A stretch of DNA of 64,000 nucleotides from Promethearchaeota archaeon (GTDB lineage: Archaea > Asgardarchaeota > Lokiarchaeia > Sigyniarchaeales > SOKP01): positions 1 through 64,000 of the forward strand of contig JAUWGH010000010.1 of NCBI GenBank assembly GCA_030606485.1, read 5' to 3'. The notes under the pieces are model-generated. The model had not been told where the DNA came from. It did no database searches and saw only the letters and a list, made by a program, of their open reading frames with translations. Below are positions 10,501-20,196 of this stretch, in pieces. The position numbers and the translations under genes were made by a program. The stretch's first letter is position 1, and every line of letters begins with the position of its first letter.

Positions 10501-13500
10501 ATGTTATAATTCCAACAGTATGAATTATTGGAATAAATAATAGGAATGCTAGGATAAGAAAAGTTAGAGGAAATGGAACAAGAAACAGTAATACAAATCT
10601 ATACTTATCTAAAAGGGGATAGAAAAATAATATTAACACTGAACTAAAAATGAAACAAATAAACATTGGAGACTCTTGAGTAAATGGAAATAATAATGAC
10701 GTAATTGTTAAAGACGTTCCAAACGCCATAATTGTCCAGGGAATTGCTTTATTGAAATTATAAATCATTTTTTCATATCGATTAAAAACGAAGAAGGTCC
10801 CTCCAAATATTGCAATTGCAAAAAATATAGAAAATAGTTCAAGTCCTGGTATAATATAAAACGAGAAGAATGTTAATAAAGAGAAATTTATAATCAAAAT
10901 AATTGAAATAACAAAATGAGTATATTTCTTGTTTAATTTCAGATATTTTGATGAAAACATGCTAAATCCTAAAATAATAAAGGAAATATTAACAGCGATA
11001 AATGGATTGAGAAGAATTGCATATAAGATAAAATAAATTAATAAAAACATTCCAAGCAAAAATGTTGTATATGAAAAAATAAGTATTGTAATTTTACTTC
11101 TTATCATAGGAAAATATGAATAAATCATTGAAAATAGCCCTATAGCGATAAGAACAATAGATGTAATTATCTCGGGCAACATATTTAAAAACATTAAATA
11201 GAAAATTAAAAATACTATATTGATTCCACTTAAAAGAATCCATAATTTTGAAAGAACCTTCCAATACTTTAATTTGTAGATTATAGGCATTAATAAAAAG
11301 ATTGAAATAATTGTAAAAGAAAGATAAGTGAGAAGAAAGTTCTCTCCAAATATATTAAATGTAATCCATGCAACCAATCCAAAGCTTTCAATCCAGAAGA
11401 ATAATAAAATTTGACCAAAGTGTTCCTTAATTTTTGTGTATAGAACGGGTAAATACAACAATGAAGAAATTAAAATTGAAATAATTAATGACCCGTTAAA
11501 ATCTAATGTTCCAAAAAGTGTAAGTGCATTAGTGTATACATCGATATCAAGGAATATTCTATAGATTATGACAAAATTCACGATAGGAAATATATTCCAA
11601 AGCCACCATCCTGCTTTCCAAATTGCCCAAGATATCTTCCATTTATAAATTCCAATTGAAAGATAAAAAAGAAAAATTCCTAGATTTAATGAGATAATTA
11701 GAGGAAGAGGTTCTTCAAGCGGAATCGGTAAATAATATGTAAATAAGAAATATAAAAAGGTAGGAAGAGATATAACAATTGCAGTTAAAAATGTATAGAA
11801 TGAATATTTTCTATATTTCTCAGGAATTTCATTAAATAATAAAACAAATCCGAATCCTGTTATGCTTAAGGTAAAAGTGAAAATTAAAATATTATTAATT
11901 AAATCATCTACAGGGAGTATAAATAAAAATTGATAAGAAATATAGCTAATTACATCAAAAATAATTAATACAATTAAAGTTTTCTTATACAAATGATAAT
12001 TTTTATCCCCAATACGACGAAGGAAAACTGAATAAAAGAATAAAATTATTCCAAGTGAAATAGTGATATTATATAATAGTAAAATATTAGTGAAAGTCAA
12101 GAAAAAGACAAAAGATATTGCAGAAATTGATCCATACAGAATAAATTTTTCAAGATGGAAATGCTTTTTGAGGTTTAAAATTATAGCAAAAAATAATACA
12201 CAAGATAAAGATACTAAATATTCTATAATAAAAAATCCAAGAGGGATCGGCTCAAAAATAGAGAAATCAAAACCTGAATATATATGAAACATTAAATAAA
12301 ATCTTAAAAATGTGATATAACTAAGTAAGAAAATATTTAAAACTCTTAAAATTAAATTTTCATTTCTAACGCGAAAAATTATAATATAAAGAAGAAAGAG
12401 AAAAATGAAAGAAATAAGGGGCTCTATATAAAGAAGACTAATGAAAAGCAATAAATTGAGAGAAAATAATTCAATTAATCGAAATTTAGATTTTCTTTTT
12501 GAATAATAATTTTTTATGAAACAGTAATTTAAAAAAATAAAAATATTCATACATAGAGTTCCAATTAAAATAATTGGATTTTCATTAAAGAATGAAAAAT
12601 TTATTGCAAAACTCCAAAATATTTCAATAAAAAATACAAGAAATGAACCAATAAATGTAAAAATAGTGATATTTTCTATAAGTATTATATACTTATCTAA
12701 TGAAATTCTTGCTTTCTTTAGATATGAAATGGTTATTGGGAATAAAATCGAGAAAATTGCAATAAAAAATGTGATTTTATTAATAATTGAAAATGGCAGA
12801 TAATCTGAAATCAAGAGAATAAGAAATATTTTTACATATAACCAAGAGCCTAATTCTATAATTTCTTTTGTTTTAAAAAAATCTAATCTAAAAACTGATT
12901 CACTTACCTTAAATAAAACTAAAATTGATGAGAAAAAAGAAATAAAATATAAAAAATAATTCAATACAGCAAGATCTGGTGGAAATATTATTATTAAACT
13001 AATAATATTGTGAAATAACAACATCACTAGGTAAGATAACGTAAAAGTAGAACCAAAAAATATTATATTATAGCAAGTTTTTAAAGAACTACTACTAATA
13101 ATCCCCAGTTTTTGCATTTTTTTTAATGTATAAATATTAAAAACGAAAAAAATCAAAATCGATATTGAAATTAAAAACTCATTTATTATAATTGAAAGAA
13201 AAATTACTGACGTTGATATAGAGATAAAAAACCAAACAAATATCTGTGATTTATTGATTAACCTCTGATTAAGTTCTTTATATTTATAACGAATAGATAT
13301 ATATTCTAATAATTTTAAAAAACCAAATATCAAATATAGCGTACAATTAATACCAATTAAAATTAGAAATATACTAAAAAGAATTAACCCTGTATTTAAC
13401 AGATCCAATATGATAATTGTAGGAAGGATAATAATTGAAACCGATAAAGGGATATTATCTATTGCAATAAACTTTTTATACCAATTTTCATGAATTAATT

Positions 13501-15751
13501 TTTTGTAAAAAATATAATAAATTGGAAGATATAAACTAATACAAGACAAAATCACAGGAACAGTTAATACATAATAAGTTCCATAAAAGAACAGAAAAGA
13601 ATAGTAAAAAATGATAAAGGAAAGAAAAATAAATGCAAAACTTGTGAATTTAATTATAAATTCTCTAGAAAAAAGTTCCTCTTTAAGAGAAAAGATATTA
13701 ATTAACACACAAATAATTGCTGTTGATAAAAATATAGAAATTAATAAAAATGAAACATTTAAAACAAAGACTAATTCAAAAAATATGTAAAATAAGATTG
13801 TAAATAATTCACCAGCAACAATGTATGAATTAAACTTTACATAATTTTGATATTTTGAATTCGAAATTTTTCCTAACTTTACTCCAAATTTTAAAAGATA
13901 ATGAAGTGTAATTGAAAAAAATAATAGGTCTAATAATAGAGCTATAATGTTAAAAAAAACTGAAATAATTGAAATAAAAATTGAAGCAAATAAAAACCAG
14001 GAAGCAAAATAACTATAATTTAGAAAATTTCCCTTAGAAAAGATTCCAATAAGGTAATTTAGAAATGCAAACAAAATAAATAATAAAGGGAATAAAATAG
14101 ATGAAATTATTAAAGAATTAAAAAAGAATCCGGGATCTACAGCAGCTACAAGGAAATAAATTCTGAAATTAATTAAAATAAATAGAAAAATTTCGATTAA
14201 AAATGAGATTATAGTCAAACATGTTTTAAAAAAATTTGATGCTTTTCTCTTAAATCTACTAAAATATAATCTATACAGGGAACTTAAGAGAGCAATTAAG
14301 AAGATTAATGCATTTATGAAAAAATATGAATAAGATATAATGAAAGGATCTGAAGTAAAAACAATATATGCACTAAATATAAAAGGAAAAAATAAATAAA
14401 GAATAAGGAAAAAGCTAGAAATGATAAGAAAATCTTGAACAATCGAAGCATTTCTTTTGTCAAGTAATTTAATCTTTGCAAAAATTTCTAGAACAAAATA
14501 TAAAACTATACAAAAAATAATTAATTGTTCATTCCAATTCAATTCTAAAATTCTGAAACAAAAAGAAGCTAAAATTATAATAGTATTAGTCATATAGAGG
14601 ATTCTATTATATTTCTTATCAGAAAAGCCAGCCCTTTCTTCTAAATAAAACAGTATATTAATAAAAACGAGTGATAAAAATGCAAGAATTGGAAAATCCA
14701 AAAATAATAATAGTGAAAATATACTGGTGATTAATGTTAATGAAAGAATAGAATTGATTTTTTGACGATTTTTATGTCTAATTTGTTCCTTTTTTCTCCT
14801 TTCTTCACTTGCCAGTTCTAAATGGTGTGTATAATGAAAATATACATATAACTCAACTTTAAGAAAGATTATAATCAGGCATAAGATAATTAATGATATA
14901 TTAAATAAGTCTAAACTAGAAAGTGGGGGCATTAATGGACTAAATAGCATATGCAAAAGAATTAATAGAATTGATATACAGAAAAAAAGTCCAATATTAG
15001 AACTAACTAATTTTTGTTTAAATTCAATTAATTCATTTAAAAACTTTCTATTTTCCTTTATTGCATTAGTAATTCTAAAACGAACATTTCTTGTAAATAG
15101 AAGCGTAATTCCATAAAAAAATACATTTAGAATAAATAAATAAAACCAGGATAGTTGAGTATAAGATATAAACGCTAAAAATACAATTTGGATTATGTAA
15201 CTAATTATAAATATGAAATTGTGTAAATTGGTAAATATCGAAGTTATACCAACTATGTGCTTAAATCTTTTTTCTGCATCATCAAATAAATCAACTGGCT
15301 TAAAGTAAAAATAAAACCAAGTGATATTATAAATTACTATAAAAGCAATTAAAGGAAAAAGTCCAAATTTTCCAGTCTGCCATTGAGAAGTAATAAATTC
15401 AACTATTGGCGTTAAAAGAACAGCAGCAAATGTGACAAAATAAGAAATATGAATCCTGGCAACTAAATTGTTTTCTATGTTCTTAAAAAATGGTTTATCC
15501 CGATATCTATCAAAACCTATATAAAAGAAAAATAATGAAAAAGTGAGGGCTAAAAGTGAAAAAGCGATTGCAAAATGAAAATCTGATTGTCCCGTAATTT
15601 GAATCGTTATAAAATCTGTAATATAATAGGTTAATAAAGCACAAGCTATTGGAGCAATAATTAAATAAAAACAAAACCACCAAACTTTCCAAATAAACTC
15701 TGTTGCTCTTCTAATTCTCTCTTCAGAATCATTTGATGATTTTGAACTCAT
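7592..15751 (-). CDS. giant polytopic membrane protein (2719 residues)
   Basis: One uninterrupted frame of 2719 codons, almost entirely hydrophobic helices separated by short Lys/Arg/Tyr loops. By eye I count on the order of 70-80 membrane spans. Only the N-terminus (MSSKSSNDSEERIRRATEF) and a basic helix near the end (about FEELKKQFGQIIDYVLIKF) are clearly polar. Spans recur as hairpins of about 65-75 residues, one loop ending in basic residues and the other short. This suggests growth by repeated duplication, though I see no strict repeat. No known transporter motif, ATPase or enzyme domain is recognisable. The long open frame in AT-rich DNA, with ATG start and in-frame integrity, argues that it is real and expressed. 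A zinc-ribbon protein follows 28 bp downstream. Confidence 0.85.
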   Translation of the reverse strand: MSSKSSNDSEERIRRATEFIWKVWWFCFYLIIAPIACALLTYYITDFITIQITGQSDFHFAIAFSLLALTFSLFFFYIGFDRYRDKPFFKNIENNLVARIHISYFVTFAAVLLTPIVEFITSQWQTGKFGLFPLIAFIVIYNITWFYFYFKPVDLFDDAEKRFKHIVGITSIFTNLHNFIFIISYIIQIVFLAFISYTQLSWFYLFILNVFFYGITLLFTRNVRFRITNAIKENRKFLNELIEFKQKLVSSNIGLFFCISILLILLHMLFSPLMPPLSSLDLFNISLIILCLIIIFLKVELYVYFHYTHHLELASEERRKKEQIRHKNRQKINSILSLTLITSIFSLLLFLDFPILAFLSLVFINILFYLEERAGFSDKKYNRILYMTNTIIILASFCFRILELNWNEQLIIFCIVLYFVLEIFAKIKLLDKRNASIVQDFLIISSFFLILYLFFPFIFSAYIVFTSDPFIISYSYFFINALIFLIALLSSLYRLYFSRFKRKASNFFKTCLTIISFLIEIFLFILINFRIYFLVAAVDPGFFFNSLIISSILFPLLFILFAFLNYLIGIFSKGNFLNYSYFASWFLFASIFISIISVFFNIIALLLDLLFFSITLHYLLKFGVKLGKISNSKYQNYVKFNSYIVAGELFTILFYIFFELVFVLNVSFLLISIFLSTAIICVLINIFSLKEELFSREFIIKFTSFAFIFLSFIIFYYSFLFFYGTYYVLTVPVILSCISLYLPIYYIFYKKLIHENWYKKFIAIDNIPLSVSIIILPTIIILDLLNTGLILFSIFLILIGINCTLYLIFGFLKLLEYISIRYKYKELNQRLINKSQIFVWFFISISTSVIFLSIIINEFLISISILIFFVFNIYTLKKMQKLGIISSSSLKTCYNIIFFGSTFTLSYLVMLLFHNIISLIIIFPPDLAVLNYFLYFISFFSSILVLFKVSESVFRLDFFKTKEIIELGSWLYVKIFLILLISDYLPFSIINKITFFIAIFSILFPITISYLKKARISLDKYIILIENITIFTFIGSFLVFFIEIFWSFAINFSFFNENPIILIGTLCMNIFIFLNYCFIKNYYSKRKSKFRLIELFSLNLLLFISLLYIEPLISFIFLFLLYIIIFRVRNENLILRVLNIFLLSYITFLRFYLMFHIYSGFDFSIFEPIPLGFFIIEYLVSLSCVLFFAIILNLKKHFHLEKFILYGSISAISFVFFLTFTNILLLYNITISLGIILFFYSVFLRRIGDKNYHLYKKTLIVLIIFDVISYISYQFLFILPVDDLINNILIFTFTLSITGFGFVLLFNEIPEKYRKYSFYTFLTAIVISLPTFLYFLFTYYLPIPLEEPLPLIISLNLGIFLFYLSIGIYKWKISWAIWKAGWWLWNIFPIVNFVIIYRIFLDIDVYTNALTLFGTLDFNGSLIISILISSLLYLPVLYTKIKEHFGQILLFFWIESFGLVAWITFNIFGENFLLTYLSFTIISIFLLMPIIYKLKYWKVLSKLWILLSGINIVFLIFYLMFLNMLPEIITSIVLIAIGLFSMIYSYFPMIRSKITILIFSYTTFLLGMFLLIYFILYAILLNPFIAVNISFIILGFSMFSSKYLKLNKKYTHFVISIILIINFSLLTFFSFYIIPGLELFSIFFAIAIFGGTFFVFNRYEKMIYNFNKAIPWTIMAFGTSLTITSLLFPFTQESPMFICFIFSSVLILFFYPLLDKYRFVLLFLVPFPLTFLILAFLLFIPIIHTVGIITWLMVYFSFLQVIINLFSNLAKKGRIKIKNEYLEIIQKDLILRILNSVCFIINSLFISIWISVLTPISWYNQIFEFLIIWSALLLCSLKYIELSGIKLKVKPLTKFLNGLSLFLYWILPTAILLNVWIFLIEIEVEILFSLFFISLLGSGILFLESFVVDKYLFKYLIPKIRNQIILWSWFVGCNLFSIYLYLFHLDIFLLLLTLSLLNLISTYFLSQINVKYKKISSLLRVYLIYSILIMNSLYFASLISNLISGITVLLIGFPTTLLFLLLSFVLLFFSSLIYNKIVQIKFVLQIEFIFFIFIQILFAIYWITISGIFLLLNFFNIGLLLLIESSFSFYSIYLLNQLYFKEKYLDFKAKGYSLITFCLYIELILLIYSLFESFGFLESSLISLITLFILSIFELYIVKSFRKRYGYLIHTTSYLLISIFLLIFLNRFLIDNPDLLWFNLFLFFTMQFYTNYALFSTLKQFFIMSRFYKKIETLKEKKLFIQGIIGLKFYLFLFIFIQRALGLAPIEYQIMLLSIAVHLMMIIDQYLFKFLLSKWSNSIKIISWISIMISSIMFLDLIFTFAIVFIPLIIIFFIIEFYYLFYLLRNIKIIRTNKTKIKRSLLFLLYVNFISWPLYFASLDILFTINLIIFSSIILFVLSYLDINIRVFKEKSRLKIRRISFLFLGSLLSLNCFLYLGLLLQPYTTNWPFNLSVAMLILLIFIAIDIKPFQKHSLLALPFWIATFLSLSVIVYYFSLSYIWSTVFFVITLLLYPFIFFFEELKKQFGQIIDYVLIKFRALKMKIVNFFNSIKIAILKAYNKLVNFLKQNWKYIWGIIIIIIFIVIFILLEENIAIPPLNLAWFHALPVDLVVTFLLAYPIMRDLASEDPESSFRVKLIYYCIIYGSVVGTLFGFIPPNIFLILFSIIIFGAILLFFIYREEKRGRISIKWRFFTTLIFIILIILTAILLYLQIAGIFILI

Positions 15752-16377
15752 ATTTTTGGTAAAACACCTAAATAGAATTTAAATTCTTAAAAAAAATTTT
15801 CGGTTGGAGGGCTCCTATTAGAATTTAATTTTTATTAGAAAATAATTATATCATTATACCAAATAATTCTTTCTCTTTTATTAGTATTTAAAAGATTTTG
15901 AGACCAATATTTGTCACAGAAAATAATTAAATATTTCAATTTTTTAATAAAACTGTTTGAGGATATTTTCAAATTTATAAATTAACTTAATTTTTAAAAA
16001 TTTTTGATTCTATTCCGATAAAAATTTTTATTATCTCTTTTTAAATTCTATTAAGTTTTTCTGATGATTTCCCTTAATTTTAAAAAAAATCAAACCAATT
16101 AAGTCGATTCAAGGAAGCCATATGTAATGCAGTACAAAATCATGTAGAAATTATTTTTCCACTCTAGAACGTATTGGGAAAATCAATTAAGAAAATAGGG
16201 TTTTAGCGTTATTAAAACTCATAAGCAAGGACATATTATTGAATCTATAGCAAAAAAAGCAATTAAATCTAATGAATAAAACATAAATAAATTAATAAAA
16301 TATATATAAAATTTTAAATATTAACTATTTACATGAATAGCGAGAAGATGTCAGCAAACGATATTCGAGGGGATACA
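15752..16377. other. intergenic, AT-rich
   Basis: The upstream region of both the giant gene (minus) and the Cys-rich membrane gene (plus). Around 16105-16155 a short frame (KEAICNAVQNHVEIIF) looks like a gene relic but has no start and ends quickly. A TATA-like stretch (AATATATATAAAATTTTAAA) lies near 16300-16318, suitably placed for the gene at 16378. Nothing else is supported. Confidence 0.45.
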
Positions 16378-16980
16378 ATGAGTATTTGTAATCAACCTCT
16401 TTCAGAATGTAATGATTGTGGTCTTGGCGAAGTTCTAATGTGTAAGTATGAAGTTAAGGATACTATCATCTTTTTGATACCCTTTCTTATTGCTTTCATT
16501 CCTGCCATTATTGGAATTATTTTATCGGGCAATAGCTTGTGGCTCATTGCATACTTCGGATTTTTAATATTCTTTTTTATTATATGGGAAAACCGGATAC
16601 TATGTAGTCATTGCCCATACTATGCTGAAGAAGGGAAAACTCTCCGTTGCCACGCGAACTATGGCTTACCTAAAACTTGGAGCTATCACCCAGAACCGTT
16701 GAGTCACTCCGAACAAATTCAATTCCTAATAGGAGTATTGATTATAGTTGGATTTCCTATGCCTTTCTTGATTATTGGAGAACAATATTTGATGTTGATA
16801 ATCTCAGTAGTAGGGATAATATTCTGGTTATGTGTTTTACAATTAAGAGCCTGTAAAAAATGCATAAATTTTTCTTGTCCCCTAAATCGCATTCCTAAGA
16901 AAATAGTAGATGAATACCTCAAGCATAACAAGGTTATGAGAAACGCGTGGGAGAAAACAGGGTATAGAATTGCAGATTAA
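16378..16980 (+). CDS. Cys-rich four-span membrane protein
   Basis: Start chosen at ATG 16378 because GAGGGGAT sits 5-6 bases upstream; an in-frame ATG at 16333 has no such site. The protein has an N-terminal Cys cluster (CNQPLSECNDCGLGEVLMC), two membrane spans, a cytosolic loop with ILCSHCPYYAEEGKTLRCHA, two more spans, and a last cluster LRACKKCINFSCPLNRIP before a charged tail. All cysteine clusters would lie on the same side of the membrane, so metal binding is plausible. I do not recognise a named family. Confidence 0.7.
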   Translation: MSICNQPLSECNDCGLGEVLMCKYEVKDTIIFLIPFLIAFIPAIIGIILSGNSLWLIAYFGFLIFFFIIWENRILCSHCPYYAEEGKTLRCHANYGLPKTWSYHPEPLSHSEQIQFLIGVLIIVGFPMPFLIIGEQYLMLIISVVGIIFWLCVLQLRACKKCINFSCPLNRIPKKIVDEYLKHNKVMRNAWEKTGYRIAD

Positions 16981-17240
16981 TCTACTTTAATTGGATGTGC
17001 AAAATTCCTGTAAGAAATGATTTTGAAACCAATTTTTTTGACAAAAAAATTAATTTTTTCAATATTTTTTAAAAAACTAAGAAATCTTATCACTCTGTAA
17101 TATTATAGAATTAAAGGAAATAATTATTGTAATTAATAAATCAATGATTTTTTTTTCATAACAGTAATATTTATATTAAATTGACTTGTTGGTTTCATAA
17201 AAACAGATGCTGTTTTTTATTTTCTGAATACACATAAAAG

Positions 17241-17540
17241 ATGCCAATAAAAGTAAAATTGTATGGAGATTTAAGAGAAAAGGCACCTCAACATAATTCC
17301 AATGCAGGTGCTCCAAGCACATTGAATCTTGAAGATAATGAAATAGAAACGGTATTTGATATTTTAAAGAAATTCAACATAAAAGAAACCGAAATTAGCC
17401 ATATATTTGTAAATCATAAATACAGCAAGTTACAGAAAGAAGTCAAAAATGGAGATAGAGTTGGATTATTCCCAAAGAATATGGGATTAATTTTTGTGGA
17501 AATAATCCACAGTAATTCACATTTTAATTCTGAAAAATAA
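17241..17540 (+). CDS. MoaD/ThiS-like beta-grasp protein without C-terminal Gly-Gly
   Basis: Beta-grasp fold of the MoaD/ThiS superfamily: a first strand IKVKLYGDLREKA, a helix (VFDILKKF), and the typical ending VKNGDRVGLFPKNMGLIFVE. Sulfur-carrier members end in Gly-Gly, which is adenylated and thiocarboxylated. This protein lacks that end and instead runs on with a polar tail, so it may be a non-conjugating ubiquitin-like protein. It is a stand-alone gene; a TATA-like box (TTTATATTAAAT) lies near 17170. No partner E1-like enzyme is in the window. Confidence 0.7.
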   Translation: MPIKVKLYGDLREKAPQHNSNAGAPSTLNLEDNEIETVFDILKKFNIKETEISHIFVNHKYSKLQKEVKNGDRVGLFPKNMGLIFVEIIHSNSHFNSEK

Positions 17541-17627
17541 TTGATAATCCTAATTAATATTATTATAGCATAAATTATGAAATAAAGTAAAAAAATATAG
17601 GAATAAATTGATAATTATATTTGAGGG

Positions 17628-18509
17628 GTGAAGAAAATAAGACTTAAATTATTAGAATTTATATGCTGTCCAGATTGCCATAGTGAATTATCTTTAACAG
17701 AAAAGATAACGGAAGAATTAATTCAAGAAGGACATCTTTACTGCAATAAATGCAAAGATTATTATCCAATTATAGATGGCATTCCTATTCTCTTTAAAGC
17801 AAAATATTTAACTGGAAGTAGATTTAAAGAATCTTTTGAGAAATCAGGCACTTATTGGACTGATTTAAATGCAAAACTTTATGAAAATTTTAGAGCAAAG
17901 TTAGTAACACGTCTTTTTGGAGGCAACATTTTTACATATGATTATGTCAAAGATGCAATAGAACCAACTGCAAACCTTCTTGATATCCAAAAGGGTGATA
18001 CTATTTTAGATATTGCCTGTGGCACAGGACTATTAACAAGACCTTTAGCAAGGAGAGTCGGCGATAGTGGTAATATAGTTGGTCTGGATATTTCATTTGA
18101 TATGTTAAGATATGCTAAAAAATATGCTGAAAGAGATGGTCTATATAATATTGATTTAATAAAAGGAAACGCTGAGTATTTACCATATAAAAATGATTAT
18201 TTTAATGGGGTAGCTTCATCTGGAATATTCCCTAGCGATCTAAATCCAAGTAAAACATTAGATAAAATGTATAGAGTTTTGAAAAAAGGTGGGAAACTCT
18301 CACTTGGCGCTGGTGTTCAATGTAAATACCAAGGTCTCAAAATCAGATTAGTAAGAAAAATTCTAGATATATTAACCAAAATATTTAATATGAGAATTAA
18401 ATGGATTAAACAAGATGAATTAGTTAGATTAGTTGAAACTGCTGGATTTAAAAATGTTCAATATTTGCATCTTGATGGAATTTTATGTATTGTAAAAGGA
18501 AAGAAATAA
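17628..18509 (+). CDS. SAM-dependent methyltransferase with N-terminal zinc ribbon
   Basis: Residues 1-50 form a Trm112-like zinc ribbon (CCPDCHSEL ... YCNKCKDYYPIIDGIPIL). A class I methyltransferase domain follows, with motif I ILDIACGTGLLTRPLA, motif II acidic residue in VGLDISFDML, a motif III region KGNAEYLPYKNDYF and the late strand GGKLSLGAG. This architecture matches UbiE/Methyltransf_11 enzymes such as the rRNA methyltransferase RlmA-like group. The substrate is unknown. The start is GTG 17628, directly preceded by an in-frame TGA; no ATG is available at the proper position. Confidence 0.85.
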   Translation: MKKIRLKLLEFICCPDCHSELSLTEKITEELIQEGHLYCNKCKDYYPIIDGIPILFKAKYLTGSRFKESFEKSGTYWTDLNAKLYENFRAKLVTRLFGGNIFTYDYVKDAIEPTANLLDIQKGDTILDIACGTGLLTRPLARRVGDSGNIVGLDISFDMLRYAKKYAERDGLYNIDLIKGNAEYLPYKNDYFNGVASSGIFPSDLNPSKTLDKMYRVLKKGGKLSLGAGVQCKYQGLKIRLVRKILDILTKIFNMRIKWIKQDELVRLVETAGFKNVQYLHLDGILCIVKGKK

Positions 18510-18525
18510 TATGGCTTAAAACAAA

Positions 18526-18540
18526 TTTAAATATTTATAA
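18526..18540 (+). promoter_or_regulatory. TATA-like box upstream of the beta-helix gene
   Basis: TTTAAATATTTATAA lies 40-54 bases before the ATG at 18580, which would place transcription start about 15 bases before the gene. It matches the archaeal box A in composition, but such strings are common in this AT-rich window. Confidence 0.35.
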
Positions 18541-18579
18541 TAGATCTTAAATCATAGATTCTCAAATTATAGATTTGAA

Positions 18580-20148
18580 ATGCTGAATAACAAAGAATCG
18601 AGAAATTATATTTTATCTTTAATTTTAGCGATTTTTTTATTGTTCCCATTTATTTCCATCCAGAAAGCAATAGATTATCAAGAAATTAATGAAGATGAAC
18701 AATTTGATTTGTTTAATCATAAAAATAATCTAATATATTCTGGTTATAGGAATCTTCCCCATAAAATACATATTAATAATAATTGGACTGTAACAAAATC
18801 TACATACGATTGGTGTTCCGGATCAGGAACTTGGAGCGACCCTTACATTATCGAAAATGTGATTATAAACGCCGGTAATTCAGGAAGTTGTATATTAATT
18901 GAAAATTCGAATGTTTGTTTTAAAATCAAAAACTGTATTTTAAAAAATTCAGAATGGGCAAACTCTCATGCAGGAATCAAATTAGCTAATACAAAGAATG
19001 GGCAACTTATTGATAATGATTGTTCTAATAATAATGGCTATGGAATATCTTTATTGAAAAGTGATAATAACACTATTTCAAATAATATTGCTAATTTCAA
19101 TAACGGTAATTCAATATATTTGGAGGATTGTGATAATAATACCATCTCCGAAAATACATTAAATTATAACGGGTGTGGAATGTTCTTATGGAAGATAAAT
19201 AATAATAAAATCTCAAGAAATATTGTAAATTACAATAGAGAAGGAATGGTTTTAAGTGATGGCAATAAAAATTATATCTCTGAGAACACCGTGAGTTACA
19301 ATGAAGAACGTGGAATACGTATTTCTTTTTGTGATTATAGCACAATCACAAGAAATAATGCAACTAATAATGAACATTCTGGTATATCTACAACTAATGG
19401 AGACAATAATGTCGTTTCAAATAACACCTTTAATATGAATAACGATGGGATTGTAATCGGGTGGTGTCAAAATAACACTATTTCAAGAAATACGGCTAGT
19501 AAAAATAAGAGATATGGAATACTTATATACGAACAGGCTTATCAAAATAGTATCTCAAATAATTCAATGTATGAGTGTAGCGTAGGAATCTTTGCGGATA
19601 TCGACCTAATTTCTGGAAATAATATTGATAATTCAAATTTAATAAATGGAAAGCCCTTATATTTTTATACCAATGAAAAATCTTTAGGATCCAATAATTT
19701 TACTAATGCAGGGCAAATAATTCTAATCAAATGTAATGATTCATTAATATCAAACTTAGAATTATCCAAAGGATCAAAAGGAATTTCCTTATATCATTGT
19801 AAAAATATCTTGATCTCAAATAATAGTGTATCAAACAATATTTTTTGTGGTATATTTATAAAACATAGTAATAATAATACAATTTTGGATAACACTATAA
19901 AAGACAATTACTATGGAATATGTTTATGGTTTAGTAATTATAATAATATATCTGGGAATATATTGATAAATAATCTTTTTGGTATAGATGAATCTGATAG
20001 TTCGGGGAATATAATAGAAAATAACCAATTTATTCCTACAATACCAGGATATAATGTTTGCATTCTAATCGCTGCAATTTTCGTTATTTTAATAATCATT
20101 ATTATTAAAACACGTTTTAAATTTGATTCCAAATTAATTTTTATTTAA
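18580..20148 (+). CDS. NosD-like parallel beta-helix surface protein
   Basis: Secreted and membrane-anchored. The N-terminus has a signal-like hydrophobic stretch (YILSLILAIFLLFPFISI). A short conserved region (ND-W...GSGTWSDPYIIENV) then leads into many copies of the about 22-residue PbH1/NosD repeat, with the recurrent pattern NTISxNxxxxNxxGI. The C-terminus is a single membrane helix (CILIAAIFVILIIIIIK) plus a basic tail. The GSGTWSDPYIIENV-type entry segment is characteristic of archaeal periplasmic/surface copper-binding-like (NosD) proteins. The function is probably surface carbohydrate binding or adhesion, inferred only. The gene stands alone between unrelated neighbours. Confidence 0.85.
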   Translation: MLNNKESRNYILSLILAIFLLFPFISIQKAIDYQEINEDEQFDLFNHKNNLIYSGYRNLPHKIHINNNWTVTKSTYDWCSGSGTWSDPYIIENVIINAGNSGSCILIENSNVCFKIKNCILKNSEWANSHAGIKLANTKNGQLIDNDCSNNNGYGISLLKSDNNTISNNIANFNNGNSIYLEDCDNNTISENTLNYNGCGMFLWKINNNKISRNIVNYNREGMVLSDGNKNYISENTVSYNEERGIRISFCDYSTITRNNATNNEHSGISTTNGDNNVVSNNTFNMNNDGIVIGWCQNNTISRNTASKNKRYGILIYEQAYQNSISNNSMYECSVGIFADIDLISGNNIDNSNLINGKPLYFYTNEKSLGSNNFTNAGQIILIKCNDSLISNLELSKGSKGISLYHCKNILISNNSVSNNIFCGIFIKHSNNNTILDNTIKDNYYGICLWFSNYNNISGNILINNLFGIDESDSSGNIIENNQFIPTIPGYNVCILIAAIFVILIIIIIKTRFKFDSKLIFI

Positions 20149-20196
20149 TAATGGAATCTAATTAATTATTTGCCATATAAAATGATTATATAAGTA

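Noticed and set aside
12063-12287. Plus-strand frame inside the giant membrane gene
   Set aside because: Antisense of a single long, coherent membrane protein; no start signal.
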